Part shown: positions 48,310 through 57,798 of the stretch, piece after piece
Position numbering within the stretch: the stretch's first letter is position 1
Layout of the letters: every line of letters starts with the position of its first letter
DNA from: Streptomyces violens
Lineage (GTDB): Bacteria; Actinomycetota; Actinomycetes; Streptomycetales; Streptomycetaceae
Reading direction: 5' to 3'
Length of the DNA stretch: 64,000 nucleotides
Assembly: GCF_000717745.1 (NCBI RefSeq)
Contig: NZ_JOBH01000010.1
Coordinates: 434,001 to 498,000 of the forward strand
Notes under the pieces: generated by a model
The model's input: only the letters and a program-made list of their open reading frames with translations
The model's database searches: none
What the model was told of the DNA's origin: nothing
Program-made: the position numbers and the translations under genes

Positions 48310-50532
48310 TCACCTGTCGTGCCCGCGCCCGTGCCCGCCGCCCGGCCAGGACCAGCCGCCGTCACCGCCGCCGTTGCCCCCGCCCCCGATGACATCGGGC
48401 AGGTCGGGGAGGTCGATGCCGCCCCCGCCGGGCTTGTCGTCCGTACGGGCCGGCGGCTTGGCCCGGTCCTTCTTCTTGCTCTTGGGGTCGCGGATCGGCA
48501 CCGTGTGGAAGCCCGGCGCGGGCTTGCCGGCGAGCGCCCCGGCCATCGCGTCGCGCCAGATCGGCCCCGGCACCTGGCCGCCGAAGACCTTGTCGTACGG
48601 ACGGCCGCCGATGTTGATGTCCACCATCCGCCGCTTGTGCTCGGGGTCGCCGACCCAGACCGCGCCCGCCATGTTCGGGGTGTAGCCCACGAACCAGGCG
48701 GCGTAACGGCCGTCCGTCGTACCGGTCTTGCCCGCGCTGGGCCGGCTGCTGAGGCCGGCCTCCTTGCCGGTGCCGTCCTCGACGACGCCCTGCAGAAGCG
48801 TGTTTATGGTGTCGGCCGTCTTCTCCGACATGGCCCGGTGGCAGCTGGTCTGCGGCACCTTCATCGCCTTGCCGTCGGGGCCGGTGATCGACTCGATGGC
48901 GACCGGCGTGCAGTACTCGCCGCGGTTGGCGAACGCCGCGTACCCCGCCGCCATGGTCAGCGGCGACATCTCCTGCGTGCCCAGGGTGATCGACGGGACC
49001 TGGTCGATGTCCTTGCCGTCGGCCCGCTTGATGCCCATCTTGTCGGCCATCTTCGTGACCGGGCAGATGCCGACGTCGCTGATCAGCGACACGAAGTAGG
49101 TGTTGACCGACTTCGCGGTCGCCTCCTTCATGCCGTACGGGCCCTTCTCGCTGCGGTTCTCGTTCTCCACCGGCGCGCTGCCGTTCCACATGCCCTTGCA
49201 GGTGGAGACCGGGCTCGGGTACTGCATGCGGTACGGGGAGGGGTACACCTTGTTCGGGCTGACGCCCTGTTCCAGTGCGGCCGCCGCGATCACGGGCTTG
49301 AAGGTCGAGCCCGGCTGGTAGCCGGCGCCGCCGCCCATGTCGCCGTCCACGGACAGGTTCATCTGGGTCTGGTTGCCCTTGAAGCCGTACGGCCGCGACT
49401 GACCCATGCCGCGGATCTTGCCGGTGCCCGGCTCGACCAGCGTTGCCGCGGTGGCGACCGGGTCGGAGTCGTACACGTGATTGCTGACCGACTTCTGTAC
49501 GGCCTTTTGGGCCTGCGGGTCCAGCGTCGTACGGATCGTCATGCCGCCGCGCTGCCAGCGGGCCAGTCGCGCCTTGGGAGTCTTGCCGAAGACCGGGTCG
49601 TTCAGGAACGCCTCGCGGACGTAGTCGCAGAAGAAGCCGGCGCCGTCGACGGCGGTGATGCAGCCGTTGCGCGGGGTGCTGACGTGCAGCTCGATCGGCT
49701 TCTTCGCGGCGGCGTCGGCCTGTGCCTGGGTGATGTCGTGGACGTCGGCCATCCGCTGCAGCACGGTGTTGCGCCGCTTGGTCGCCTCCTCCGGGTCGTT
49801 GACCGGGTCGTACCGGCTCGGCGACTGGACGATGCCGGCCAGCAGTGCCGACTCCTGGAGGTTCAGGTCCTTGGCGGGCTTGCTGAAGTACCGCTGGGCC
49901 GCGGCCTCCACGCCGTACGCCTGCTGCCCGAAGAAGGTGATGTTCAGGTAGTTCTGCAGGATCTTCTTCTTGCCCAGCTCCTTCTCGACCTGAATCGCGT
50001 ACTTCAGCTCCCTGACCTTGCGGCCGATGGTCTGCTGAGTGGCCTCCGCGACCTTGTCCCGGTCGTTGCCCGCCTCCTCGACGAAGACGTTCTTCACGTA
50101 CTGCTGCGTCAGCGTCGAGGCGCCCTGGGAAACCCCGCCGGACTGCGCGTTCTTGTTGACCGCGCGCAGGATGCCCTTCATGTCGACCGCGCCGTGCTGA
50201 TAGAAGCGCGAGTCCTCGATGGCGACGATCGCCTTCCGCATGTACGGGGAGATGTCCTTGAGGTCCACCACCGTGCGGTTGCGGAAGTAGACTTTGGCGA
50301 TCTCGCCGCCGTTCGCGTCCAGGATCTTCGTCTGCTGGCTGAGCGGCGGTGTCTTCATATTGGACGGGATGTCGTCGAACCCCTCGACCGTCCCCTTGGC
50401 GGCGAGACCCAGCGCGCCGGCGGCGGGAAGGGCCAGGCCGGCCAGCACGGCACCGGCCAGGACACTCACGCCGAGGAACTTCGCGGCCTGCTGGGTCGCG
50501 GTGAGTCCGCCACCGTCGCGCTTCTTACCCAT
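48310..50532 (-). CDS. Class A penicillin-binding protein (transglycosylase/transpeptidase)
   Basis: A 740-residue cell-wall synthase anchored by one helix (VSVLAGAVLAGLALPAAGAL, residues 22-45). The GT51 domain shows IEDSRFYQHGAVD with catalytic Glu 106, STLTQQYVKN and RKVRELKYAIQVE. The transpeptidase domain has SxxK as PGSTFKP (about residue 405), SxN as KSVNTYF and KTG as SAGKTGTTDG. The C-terminus is Gly/Pro/Lys-rich and disordered. It polymerises glycan strands and cross-links them outside the membrane. In Streptomyces it sits divergent from wblA (SCO3580-like), as here. Confidence 0.95.
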   Translation of the reverse strand: MGKKRDGGGLTATQQAAKFLGVSVLAGAVLAGLALPAAGALGLAAKGTVEGFDDIPSNMKTPPLSQQTKILDANGGEIAKVYFRNRTVVDLKDISPYMRKAIVAIEDSRFYQHGAVDMKGILRAVNKNAQSGGVSQGASTLTQQYVKNVFVEEAGNDRDKVAEATQQTIGRKVRELKYAIQVEKELGKKKILQNYLNITFFGQQAYGVEAAAQRYFSKPAKDLNLQESALLAGIVQSPSRYDPVNDPEEATKRRNTVLQRMADVHDITQAQADAAAKKPIELHVSTPRNGCITAVDGAGFFCDYVREAFLNDPVFGKTPKARLARWQRGGMTIRTTLDPQAQKAVQKSVSNHVYDSDPVATAATLVEPGTGKIRGMGQSRPYGFKGNQTQMNLSVDGDMGGGAGYQPGSTFKPVIAAAALEQGVSPNKVYPSPYRMQYPSPVSTCKGMWNGSAPVENENRSEKGPYGMKEATAKSVNTYFVSLISDVGICPVTKMADKMGIKRADGKDIDQVPSITLGTQEMSPLTMAAGYAAFANRGEYCTPVAIESITGPDGKAMKVPQTSCHRAMSEKTADTINTLLQGVVEDGTGKEAGLSSRPSAGKTGTTDGRYAAWFVGYTPNMAGAVWVGDPEHKRRMVDINIGGRPYDKVFGGQVPGPIWRDAMAGALAGKPAPGFHTVPIRDPKSKKKDRAKPPARTDDKPGGGGIDLPDLPDVIGGGGNGGGDGGWSWPGGGHGRGHDR

Positions 50533-50924
50533 GAGGGCACCCTACGTTCTCAATCACCGGACAGGGGCGCATCTGTTCGCTTACTCTGTTCACGCCTGTC
50601 ACTCGAACGTGGTTCCGCACCAGCACATCCCCTTTTTCTGCCGCGGGACCGGTGACCGGATTGCCCGCTTGTGTCGCCCGCGCTCGTCCGTGACCTGTGG
50701 GAAACACCCTGAACTGTCCTGGCCTGCCAGAAAAGCGACGTATGCCCTGCGCTCACTCCGTTGGGTGATCTGCCGCATACGCATAGTCCGTTCGGACCAT
50801 TCAAGATTGGGCCCGAAGGGGGTGTTGCGCCCTGCCTGCCTTCCGTAACGTCCTCAACTGGCAACGGTGAATATGCCGCTTGCCGCCGTGGGGGAGCCTC
50901 GATTCGGGAGAGGACGGCGCCAGC
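50533..50924. promoter_or_regulatory. Divergent control region between the PBP gene and wblA
   Basis: About 390 bases with no gene. The wblA leader is long, as in other streptomycetes. I could not mark certain -10/-35 boxes or binding sites by eye. Confidence 0.5.
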
Positions 50925-51266
50925 ATGAGCTGGGTAACCGACTGGAGTGCACAGGCAGCCTGCCGCACGACCGATCCGGATGAGCTGTTCGTTCAAGGGG
51001 CAGCGCAGAACCGCGCCAAGGCGGTCTGCACCGGATGCCCCGTGCGGACCGAATGCCTCGCCGACGCGCTGGACAACCGCGTCGAATTCGGCGTGTGGGG
51101 CGGGATGACGGAGCGCGAGCGGAGGGCCTTGTTGCGCCGCCGCCCGACCGTCACCTCGTGGCGCCGGCTGCTGGAGACGGCACGTACGGAATACGAGCGC
51201 AGCGCGGGGATTCTCGTGGACTGCGAAGACGAGGAGTACGACAACAACTTCGCCGCGGTCGGCTGA
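50925..51266 (+). CDS. wblA: WhiB-family regulator WblA
   Basis: A 113-residue [4Fe-4S] protein that represses secondary metabolism and acts in sporulation in Streptomyces. The four cluster cysteines are C13, C36 and the C39-x5-C45 pair, in the WhiB order (QAACRTTDP, AVCTGCPVRTECL). The GVWGGMTERERRALLRRRP turn and basic tail, which touches sigma factor and DNA, follow. The first 95 residues are, by memory, almost the same as S. coelicolor WblA (SCO3579). ATG 50925 is chosen over the in-frame start 45 bases earlier because it matches that protein. Confidence 0.96.
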   Translation: MSWVTDWSAQAACRTTDPDELFVQGAAQNRAKAVCTGCPVRTECLADALDNRVEFGVWGGMTERERRALLRRRPTVTSWRRLLETARTEYERSAGILVDCEDEEYDNNFAAVG

Positions 51267-51405
51267 GCCGGCCCGTGGTCCCCGGCCCGTCGGCCGGGAC
51301 ATGAACACCCGGCGCAGATCCGGTCGGGTCAGGTGGGCGCCGACTGCGGCATGGCCGTCGGCGCTTGAGTCGGCCTGTTGAGCCGACGCGCGCGGTTGCC
51401 GTGAT

Positions 51406-51458
51406 CACCAACGCGGTGAGCCCACCAGTGGGGTGGGTGAGTCCACCAACGCGGTGAG
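51406..51458. repeat. Direct repeat pair downstream of wblA
   Basis: CACCAACGCGGTGAG occurs at 51406-51420 and 51444-51458. Each copy holds CACC-N5-GGTG, and CCCACC/GGTGGG lies between them. The region 51267-51630 has no gene. A role in ending wblA transcripts or in protein binding is open. Confidence 0.5.
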
Positions 51459-51587
51459 GAGTGTCGCCGCGGCGGCGGAATCGGCCGCCGGTGTGCACCG
51501 GCGCACGGAGGTCGGCGCGTGATGCGCGGACCCGATGAGTGCGCTGACTGCGCGGTCTTGCTGCGTCTGCGTGTCTGCTGGCCCGTG

Positions 51588-51629
51588 CTGCAGGCCGCTT
51601 TGGCCTTTCTGCAGGCCGTCTTGGCCTGT
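51588..51629. repeat. 21-bp tandem repeat after the ArsA-like gene
   Basis: CTGCAGGCCG--TTGGCCT is repeated in tandem (51588-51608 and 51609-51629), directly beyond the stop codon of the leftward ATPase gene. Confidence 0.55.
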
Positions 51630-51630
51630 G

Positions 51631-53016
51631 TCAGCCTGCTTCGTTCGTGGTGCCCGCGTCGTTGGTGTCGGTGCCGGACGCGAGGCGGTTGCCGATCTCG
51701 CGCAGTCCCGCGACGTCATGGACGTCACCGGGCAGAGCGGTGATCTCGGCCACCGGTACTTCAGGGTGCAGCGCGGTGAAGCGGTCGCGGGTGCGCCGCT
51801 CGCGCGCGAGCACCTGCATGCGTTCGGCATGCAGGGTCAGCAGACCGGCGGCGAGTCGCGCCGACCGGTCCTCGGGGGACTGCTTCGATTCGGGAGTTGC
51901 GGGAGAATCTTGCTCGTGCAGCGCCGGCGCAGCGGGGGAGGGAGCGTCGGCGGTACGTGATCCAGCCTTCCCGCCCTCGAGATCCACAATTCCGCCCTCG
52001 CCAAGATTTTCGGGGCCGCCTCCGTCCGCCGGTGCGGAGTTCCCCGCTCCGGTCATGTCGGTCAGCGCCTCGACGGCCGCCAGCGCCCGTTCCGCGCTCA
52101 ACTGGTCGGCTCCGCTGCCGTGTACGCGGTTCAGTACGAGGCCGGCCAGCGGCATCTGCTCGGCGGCCAGCCGCTCCACGAAGTACGCCGCCTCGCGCAG
52201 CGCGTCCCGCTCCGGTGCGGCCACGACCAGGAAGGCGGTCCCGGGGGCCTGCAGCAGCCGGTACGTGGCGTCCGCGCGGGTACGGAAGCCGCCGAACATG
52301 GTGTCCATCGCGGCCACGAACGTCTGGACGTCCTTGAGCAGCTGGCCGCCCATCAGCTTGCTGAGCGTGCCGGTCATCATCGACATGCCGACATTCAGGA
52401 ACTTCATCCCGGCTCGGCCGCCGACCTTCGCGGGCGCCATCAGGACCCGGATGAACTTGCCGTCCAGGAAGGACCCCAGCCGCTTGGGCGCGTCCAGGAA
52501 GTCCAGCGCGGACCGGCTCGGCGGGGTGTCGACGATGATCAGGTCCCACTCGTCGCGGGAGCGCAGCTGGCCCAGCTTCTCCATGGCCATGTACTCCTGC
52601 GTACCGGCGAACCCGGCCGACAGGGACTGGTAGAAGGGGTTCTCCAGGATCGCCCTGGCCCGCTCCTTGTCTGCGTGCGTCTCGACGATCTCGTCGAACG
52701 TACGCTTCATGTCCAGCATCATCGCGTACAGCTCGCCCCGGCCTCCGGGGCCGCTCACGCCCTTGACCTGACGCGGGACGTTGTCCAGCTCGGAGATGCC
52801 CATCGACTGCGCGAGCCGGCGGGCCGGGTCGATGGTGAGGACGACGGCCCGTCGGCCGCGCTCCGCCGCGCGGACGCCCAGGGCGGCCGCCGTGGTGGTC
52901 TTCCCGACACCGCCCGAACCGCAGCAGACGACGATGCGGGTCTGCGGGTCGTCGAGCAGCGCGTCCACGTCCAGATGCGGAGCCGAAGCGTCCAAGGTCG
53001 TGTACTCCGATGTCAT
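51631..53016 (-). CDS. ArsA/GET3-like ATPase, second gene
   Basis: A 461-residue P-loop ATPase of the anion-transporting ArsA group. Residues about 28-50 have IVVCCGSGGVGKTTTAAALG (deviant Walker A), then LTIDPARRLAQSMGI, DLIIVDTPPSRSALDFLDAP and FLVVAAPERDALREAAYFVE. An insertion at about residues 335-400 is low-complexity (GAGNSAPADGGGPENLGEGG and following). Such paired ATPases stand beside wblA in Streptomyces (SCO3577/3578) and are not thought to carry arsenic. The ATG at 53016 overlaps the stop of the first ATPase gene (ATGA). Confidence 0.9.
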   Translation of the reverse strand: MTSEYTTLDASAPHLDVDALLDDPQTRIVVCCGSGGVGKTTTAAALGVRAAERGRRAVVLTIDPARRLAQSMGISELDNVPRQVKGVSGPGGRGELYAMMLDMKRTFDEIVETHADKERARAILENPFYQSLSAGFAGTQEYMAMEKLGQLRSRDEWDLIIVDTPPSRSALDFLDAPKRLGSFLDGKFIRVLMAPAKVGGRAGMKFLNVGMSMMTGTLSKLMGGQLLKDVQTFVAAMDTMFGGFRTRADATYRLLQAPGTAFLVVAAPERDALREAAYFVERLAAEQMPLAGLVLNRVHGSGADQLSAERALAAVEALTDMTGAGNSAPADGGGPENLGEGGIVDLEGGKAGSRTADAPSPAAPALHEQDSPATPESKQSPEDRSARLAAGLLTLHAERMQVLARERRTRDRFTALHPEVPVAEITALPGDVHDVAGLREIGNRLASGTDTNDAGTTNEAG

Positions 53017-53990
53017 ATCGGTCCCTGTTTCCGCAGTTCGCGGGCCAGCCGGTAGAGCCCGGCCAGGTCCACGCCCTCGGCCAGCAGCTCCAGTTCGTAC
53101 GTCGGCAGCCCGAGCCCGGTGATCTCGGTGTGTTCCGCACGCTCCAGAGCGACCCGCTCGGCGTGCTCGCGGGCCTGCTCCAGCAGCGGATCGATGAGCC
53201 GCTCGGCGCGGCCGCCACGGCGTGCGCCGCCCAGTCCGGCGCTGGAGAGGGCCGCCGCGATGCCCGCACGGGCGCCGTTCGCGGCCAGGTCCACCTCGTC
53301 GGGGGCGAGCACCGTGGGCCGGACCATGTTGATGACCACGCCGCCCACCGGCAGCCCGGCGGCGCGCAGTTCGGCGACGCCGTCCACGGTCTCCTGGACC
53401 GGCATCTCCTCCAGCAGCGTCACCAGATGGACGGCCGTCTCGGGTGACTTCAGTACGCGCATGACGGCCTGCGCCTGGTTGTGGATCGGGCCGATCTTCG
53501 CTAGCCCGGCCACCTCGTCGTTGACGTTCAGGAAGCGCGTGATGCGGCCCGTGGGCGGCGCGTCCATGACGACCGCGTCGTACACGAAGCGCCCGCTCTT
53601 GTCCTTGCGGCGGACCGCCTCGCACGCCTTGCCGGTCAGCAGGACGTCCCGCAGCCCCGGGGCGATGGTCGTGGCGAAGTCGATCGCGCCGAGCTTCTTC
53701 AGGGCGCGCCCGGCTCCGCCGAGTTTGTAGAACATCTGGAGGTAGTCCAGCAGCGCGCGCTCGGCATCGATGGCCAGCGCGTGCACCTCCCCGCCTCCAG
53801 GAGATACAGCGATCTTGCGCTCCTCATAAGGCAGCGCCTCGGTCTCGAATACTTGGGCAATGCCCTGCCGGCCCTCGACCTCGACCAGGAGGGTGCGTTG
53901 CCCCTCGGTGGCCAGGGCGAGCGCGAGGGCAGCGGCGACCGTGGTCTTGCCGGTACCGCCCTTGCCGCTGACGACATGGAGCCTGCTCAC
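53013..53990 (-). CDS. ArsA/GET3-like ATPase, first gene
   Basis: A 325-residue P-loop ATPase. SRLHVVSGKGGTGKTTVAAALALALA is the Walker A region (residues 2-27, outlined), followed by LLVEVEGRQGIAQVF, YDAVVMDAPPTGRITRFLNV and VINMVRPTVLAPDEVDL. It is half of a heteromeric pair with the downstream ATPase, with which it overlaps by four bases. The proteins probably act together as a soluble or membrane-associated ATPase; the cargo is unknown. ATG start at 53990. Confidence 0.92.
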   Translation of the reverse strand: MSRLHVVSGKGGTGKTTVAAALALALATEGQRTLLVEVEGRQGIAQVFETEALPYEERKIAVSPGGGEVHALAIDAERALLDYLQMFYKLGGAGRALKKLGAIDFATTIAPGLRDVLLTGKACEAVRRKDKSGRFVYDAVVMDAPPTGRITRFLNVNDEVAGLAKIGPIHNQAQAVMRVLKSPETAVHLVTLLEEMPVQETVDGVAELRAAGLPVGGVVINMVRPTVLAPDEVDLAANGARAGIAAALSSAGLGGARRGGRAERLIDPLLEQAREHAERVALERAEHTEITGLGLPTYELELLAEGVDLAGLYRLARELRKQGPI

Positions 53991-54151
53991 GCCAAGGAGC
54001 CTAACCAGTCCGCCCGGCTGCTACGCACGAGACGCCGGGCCTGTCGCGTATGCCACGGTCCGGCGCGCGCCTTCGGGTGCGCGGCAGACGCGTACCGGGG
54101 CGCCGCGGACGCGCGTCTTCGGGCGCCGTGTACAGGCATTACGCTCGCCCC

Positions 54152-54313
54152 ATGACGAAGTGGGAATACGCGACCGTGCCGCTGCTGGTGCACGCGACGA
54201 AGCAGATTCTGGACACCTGGGGCGAGGACGGCTGGGAGCTGGTCCAGGTCGTGCCGGGCCCGAACAACCCCGAGCAGCTGGTGGCCTACCTGAAGCGGGA
54301 GAAGCAGGCGTGA
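54152..54313 (+). CDS. DUF4177-type small protein
   Basis: A 53-residue protein, MTKWEYATVPLLVHATKQIL followed by DTWGEDGWELVQVVPGPN, the typical DUF4177 pattern of one helix and two strands. Function unknown. Its stop overlaps the RidA start (GTGA), so the two are coupled. The ATG at 54152 is preceded by open frame without family similarity. Confidence 0.88.
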   Translation: MTKWEYATVPLLVHATKQILDTWGEDGWELVQVVPGPNNPEQLVAYLKREKQA

Positions 54314-54774
54314 GCGCGGTCGAGGAGAAGATCGCTGCCCTCGGGCTGAAGCTCCCCGAGGTCGTGCCTCCGCTGGCCGCGTACCAGCCGGCCGTGCGCT
54401 CCGGCGCGTACGTCTTCACCGCGGGCCAGCTGCCGATGGTGGACGGCGCGCTGCCGGCCACCGGCAAGGTCGGCGCCGAGGTCAGCCCCGAGCAGGCCAA
54501 GGAGCTGGCCGGCGTCTGCGCGCTGAACGCGCTGGCGGCCGTGAAGTCCGTGACCGGCGACCTGGACAAGATCGTCCGGGTCGTGAAGGTCGTCGGCTTC
54601 GTGGCGTCCGCGCCGGACTTCACGGGCCAGCCCGGCGTCCTCAACGGCGCGAGCGAGCTGCTCGGCGAGATCCTCGGCGACAAGGGCGTCCACGCCCGCT
54701 CCGCGGTGGGCGTGGCCGTGCTGCCGGTCGACGCACCGGTCGAGGTCGAGATCCAGGTCGAGATCGCGGACTGA
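54310..54774 (+). CDS. RidA-family protein
   Basis: A 154-residue protein of the RidA/YjgF fold. RidA enzymes remove reactive enamine/imine intermediates. VFTAGQLPMVDGALPATGKV and the long helix ALNALAAVKSVTGDLDKIV are clear, and the C-terminal HARSAVGVAVLPVDAPVEVE carries the family ARSAVG motif, with Arg at the usual substrate-binding position. GTG start coupled to the DUF4177 gene. A 23-bp perfect hairpin follows. Confidence 0.92.
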   Translation: MSAVEEKIAALGLKLPEVVPPLAAYQPAVRSGAYVFTAGQLPMVDGALPATGKVGAEVSPEQAKELAGVCALNALAAVKSVTGDLDKIVRVVKVVGFVASAPDFTGQPGVLNGASELLGEILGDKGVHARSAVGVAVLPVDAPVEVEIQVEIAD

Positions 54775-54829
54775 GCGGTTTCCCGGCCGAGATCGCGAAC
54801 TGGCCGGTTCCCCGGCTGAGACGTTTCCT

Positions 54830-54878
54830 CCGCCCCGCCGTCGCGCCGTACGTTACGTACGGCGCGACGGCGGGGCGG
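54830..54878 (+). terminator. Very strong terminator after ridA
   Basis: A perfect 23-bp stem with TTA loop (arm begins CCGCCCCGCCGTCGCGCC). About 55 bases after the stop codon. The next 240 bases, to 55120, hold no gene. Confidence 0.9.
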
Positions 54879-55120
54879 ACGCGTCAGGGCAGCCTGAGTC
54901 GGCCCCGGTGTGAACGGCCCACCACGAACGGGCCCCGGCCTGCACGGCCCCATCCGCTTCACCCCCTACCCCGCCGGGTATGGGATGAGTGGGGACCCAC
55001 GCCCGCGCCTCGTATGCGCGCCGCCCGCTCCCCAAACCCCACGCGAAGCCCCCACCCGCGCGAACCCCAGCCCCGCGGTGCCCTCTCGAACATCCGCGCG
55101 TGAACGCATAGCATCCGGCC

Positions 55121-56038
55121 ATGTCGACGACGACCAATGGCCAGTGGTATCCGCCCGAATGGCCGGACCGGATCAGGGCGCTCGCCAGTGGTGAGCTGAC
55201 GCCGGTCACGCCCCGCCGTGCGGCGACCGTCATGCTCCTGCGCGATTCCGGCCACGGGCCGACCGTCCACATGCTGCGCTGGCGCGCCTCCATGGCCTTC
55301 GCGGGCGGCGCGTACGCGTATCCGGGCGGCGCCGTCGACCCCCGTGACGAGCGGCCGGTCGCCTGGGCCGGGCCCTCGCGTGCCGAGTGGGCGGCCCGGC
55401 TGGGCGTCGAGGAAGCCGTGGCACAGGCGGTGGTCTGCGCGGCTGTCCGCGAGACCTTCGAAGAGGCCGGGGTACTGCTCGCAGGGCCGTCCGCCGGCAC
55501 CGTCGTCGCCGACACCACGGGGGACGACTGGGAGGCCGACCGGGCCGCGCTGGTCGACCGTGAGCTGTCCTTCGCCGACTTCCTGGACCGCCGCGGCCTG
55601 GTGCTGCGCAGCGACCTGCTGGGGGCCTGGGCGCGGTGGATCACCCCGGAGTTCGAGCCGCGGCGCTACGACACGTGGTTCTTCGTCGCCGCACTCCCGG
55701 AAGGGCAGCGCACCCGTAACGCGTCCACGGAGGCGGACCGTACGGTGTGGACCCGGCCCGCCGAGGCGGCGGCCGGCTACGACCGCGGCGAGCTGCTGAT
55801 GATGCCGCCGACGATCGCCACGCTGCGCACCCTGGAGCCGTACGACAGCGCCTCCGAGGCGCTCGCCGCCTCCGTACGGCAGGACCTCGCTCCCGTACTG
55901 GCGCGCGCGGAGCTCACGGAGGGGCGGATCGTGCTGAGCTGGCCGGGCCACGAAGAATTCACCAAACACATCCCCCCGGGAGCGGCGCCCGGCAATAGTG
56001 GCGCCGCGCCCGGCTCCTCCGAAGGGCCCGCCGCATGA
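55121..56038 (+). CDS. NUDIX hydrolase (NUDT19-like)
   Basis: A 305-residue NUDIX protein. The core is AFAGGAYAYPGGAVDPRD near residue 60, then after an insertion AVRETFEEAGVLLAG near residue 110, giving the split NUDIX box R-E-x-x-E-E-x-G. This layout is seen in NUDT19/CoA-diphosphatase-like proteins with an insertion. WFFVAALPEGQRTRNAS and ELLMMPPT follow. The C-terminal 30 residues are low-complexity. It overlaps the next gene by four bases. Confidence 0.88.
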   Translation: MSTTTNGQWYPPEWPDRIRALASGELTPVTPRRAATVMLLRDSGHGPTVHMLRWRASMAFAGGAYAYPGGAVDPRDERPVAWAGPSRAEWAARLGVEEAVAQAVVCAAVRETFEEAGVLLAGPSAGTVVADTTGDDWEADRAALVDRELSFADFLDRRGLVLRSDLLGAWARWITPEFEPRRYDTWFFVAALPEGQRTRNASTEADRTVWTRPAEAAAGYDRGELLMMPPTIATLRTLEPYDSASEALAASVRQDLAPVLARAELTEGRIVLSWPGHEEFTKHIPPGAAPGNSGAAPGSSEGPAA

Positions 56039-56865
56039 GCGACGCAGCAGCACTCCCCGGCCAGCCGCGCGGCGGCGTGCTCTCGGGGGCCGCGACCGCC
56101 CGCGCGTACTGCGTACTGGCGCCGAACCCGTCCGCGATGACCCTGGACGGCACCAACACCTGGATCGTCGCCGAGCCGGACTCCGACCTCGCCGTGGTCA
56201 TCGACCCCGGGCCGCTGGACGACAGCCACCTGAAGGCGGTCGTGGAGACCGCCGAACGGGCCGGCAAGCGCGTCGCGCTCACCCTGCTCACCCACGGGCA
56301 CCCCGACCACGCCGAGGGCGCCGCCCGCTTCGCCGAGCTGACCCGTACGCCGGTACGGGCCCTGGACCCCGCGCTGCGCCTCGGGGACGAGGGCCTGGCC
56401 GCCGGGGACGTGATCACGACCGGCGGCCTGGAGCTGCGCGTCGTGCCCACCCCGGGGCACACGGCCGACTCCCTCTCGTTCCACCTGCCGGCCGACGCCG
56501 CCGTGCTGACCGGGGACACGATCCTGGGGCGCGGTACGACGGTGGTGGCGCACCCGGACGGCCGCCTCGGCGACTACCTGGACTCGCTGCGGCTGCTGCG
56601 CTCGCTGACGGTCGACGACGGGGTGACCACGGTCCTGCCGGGCCACGGGCCGGTGCTGAACGACGCGCAGGGCGCCGTGGAGTACTACCTCGCGCACCGG
56701 GCCAAGCGGCTGGCCCAGGTGGAGACGGCGGTCGAGGCGGGCCACCGTACGGCCGCGGACGTCGTCGCCCACGTGTACGCGGACGTCGACCGCTCCCTGT
56801 GGCCCGCGGCCGAGCTGTCCGTACGGGCGCAGCTGGACTACCTGGGGGAGCACGGGCTGGTCTGA
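56035..56865 (+). CDS. MBL-fold metallohydrolase
   Basis: A 276-residue metallo-beta-lactamase fold enzyme of the LACTB2-like group. NPSAMTLDGTNTWIV begins the fold, the metal motif is THGHPDHAEGA (HxHxDH, residue ~85), then PTPGHTADSLSFHLP (His), LTGDTILGRGTTVV (Asp) and VLPGHGPVL (His). The C-terminal helical part (HRAKRLAQVETAVEAGHRTA) is typical. Substrate unknown. Coupled to the NUDIX gene by ATGA. A terminator hairpin follows. Confidence 0.9.
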   Translation: MSDAAALPGQPRGGVLSGAATARAYCVLAPNPSAMTLDGTNTWIVAEPDSDLAVVIDPGPLDDSHLKAVVETAERAGKRVALTLLTHGHPDHAEGAARFAELTRTPVRALDPALRLGDEGLAAGDVITTGGLELRVVPTPGHTADSLSFHLPADAAVLTGDTILGRGTTVVAHPDGRLGDYLDSLRLLRSLTVDDGVTTVLPGHGPVLNDAQGAVEYYLAHRAKRLAQVETAVEAGHRTAADVVAHVYADVDRSLWPAAELSVRAQLDYLGEHGLV

Positions 56866-56884
56866 GGGCGGAGCGCCGCCCATG

Positions 56885-56915
56885 CGAAAGGGCCCCGCAC
56901 GGATGCGGGGCCCTT
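56885..56915. terminator. Terminator between the MBL gene and crp
   Basis: GAAAGGGCCCCGCA pairs with TGCGGGGCCCTTC around CGGA; it serves both converging genes. Confidence 0.85.
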
Positions 56916-56941
56916 CACGTGTGCGCGCTGACGCGCAGCGG

Positions 56942-57616
56942 TCAGCGCGACCGCTTGGCGAGGCGTTCGACGTCCAGGAGGATCACCGCGCGGGCCTCCA
57001 GGCGCAGCCAGCCGCGGCCGGCGAAGTCCGCGAGCGCCTTGTTGACCGTCTCGCGGGAGGCGCCGACCAGCTGGGCCAGCTCCTCCTGGGTCAGGTCGTG
57101 CACGACGTGGATGCCTTCCTCGGACTGCACACCAAAGCGGCGCGACAGGTCCAGGAGGGCCCGCGCCACACGGCCCGGAACGTCGGAGAAGACCAGGTCG
57201 GACATCTGGTCGTTGGTCTTGCGCAGCCGGCGGGCGACGGCGCGCAGCAGGGCCGTGGCCACCTCGGGGCGCGCGTTCAGCCAGGGCTGAAGGTCGCCGT
57301 GGCCCAGGCCGAGCAGCTTCACCTCGGTGAGCGCGGTACCCGTGGCCGTGCGCGGGCCCGGGTCGAAAAGGGACAGCTCACCGATGAGCTCACCGGGGCC
57401 GAGGACGGCGAGCATGTTCTCGCGGCCGTCGGGGGAAGTGCGGTGCAGCTTCACCTTGCCGTCGGTGACCACGTACAGGCGGTCGCCCGGGTCCCCTTCG
57501 TGGAACAGGGCGTCACCACGGGCAAGCGTGACCTCGGTCATCGAGGCACGCAGCTCGGCAGCCTGCTCGTCATCGAGCGCCGCGAAGAGCGGTGCGCGCC
57601 GCAGAACGTCGTCCAC
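56942..57616 (-). CDS. crp: Cyclic-nucleotide-binding regulator Crp
   Basis: A 224-residue global regulator. Residues about 1-115 are the cyclic nucleotide domain (HEGDPGDRLYVVTDGKVKLH, GPGELIGELSLFDPGPRTA), where the Arg of PGPRTAT pairs with cAMP phosphate. Residues about 150-215 are the winged helix (THE part: DLTQEELAQLVGASRETVNKALADF). Crp controls germination and antibiotic genes in S. coelicolor; the sequence matches that protein nearly throughout by memory. The GTG at 57616 with AAGGAGAG upstream is the start, not the ATG at 57694. Confidence 0.95.
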   Translation of the reverse strand: MDDVLRRAPLFAALDDEQAAELRASMTEVTLARGDALFHEGDPGDRLYVVTDGKVKLHRTSPDGRENMLAVLGPGELIGELSLFDPGPRTATGTALTEVKLLGLGHGDLQPWLNARPEVATALLRAVARRLRKTNDQMSDLVFSDVPGRVARALLDLSRRFGVQSEEGIHVVHDLTQEELAQLVGASRETVNKALADFAGRGWLRLEARAVILLDVERLAKRSR

Positions 57617-57798
57617 GAGTTCTCTCCTTGTCGACATGCTCCGGGTGACGTAGGTCCCCATCATGCCGGAATGCAAAACAGTGCGATCAATCACAAGGAT
57701 GCCGGACAGGTGTCCGCCGTCATAAGGCAGGGGGCCGATTGGGGACGCGATTCCTGGTGATCGGGCCGGATGTCAGTGGGTGGCCTTAGTCTGGCCGA

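Noticed and set aside
57677..57697. Crp-type binding site upstream of crp
   Set aside because: TGTGATTGATCGCA has the wrong spacing between half-sites for a Crp site, so the match is too weak to list.
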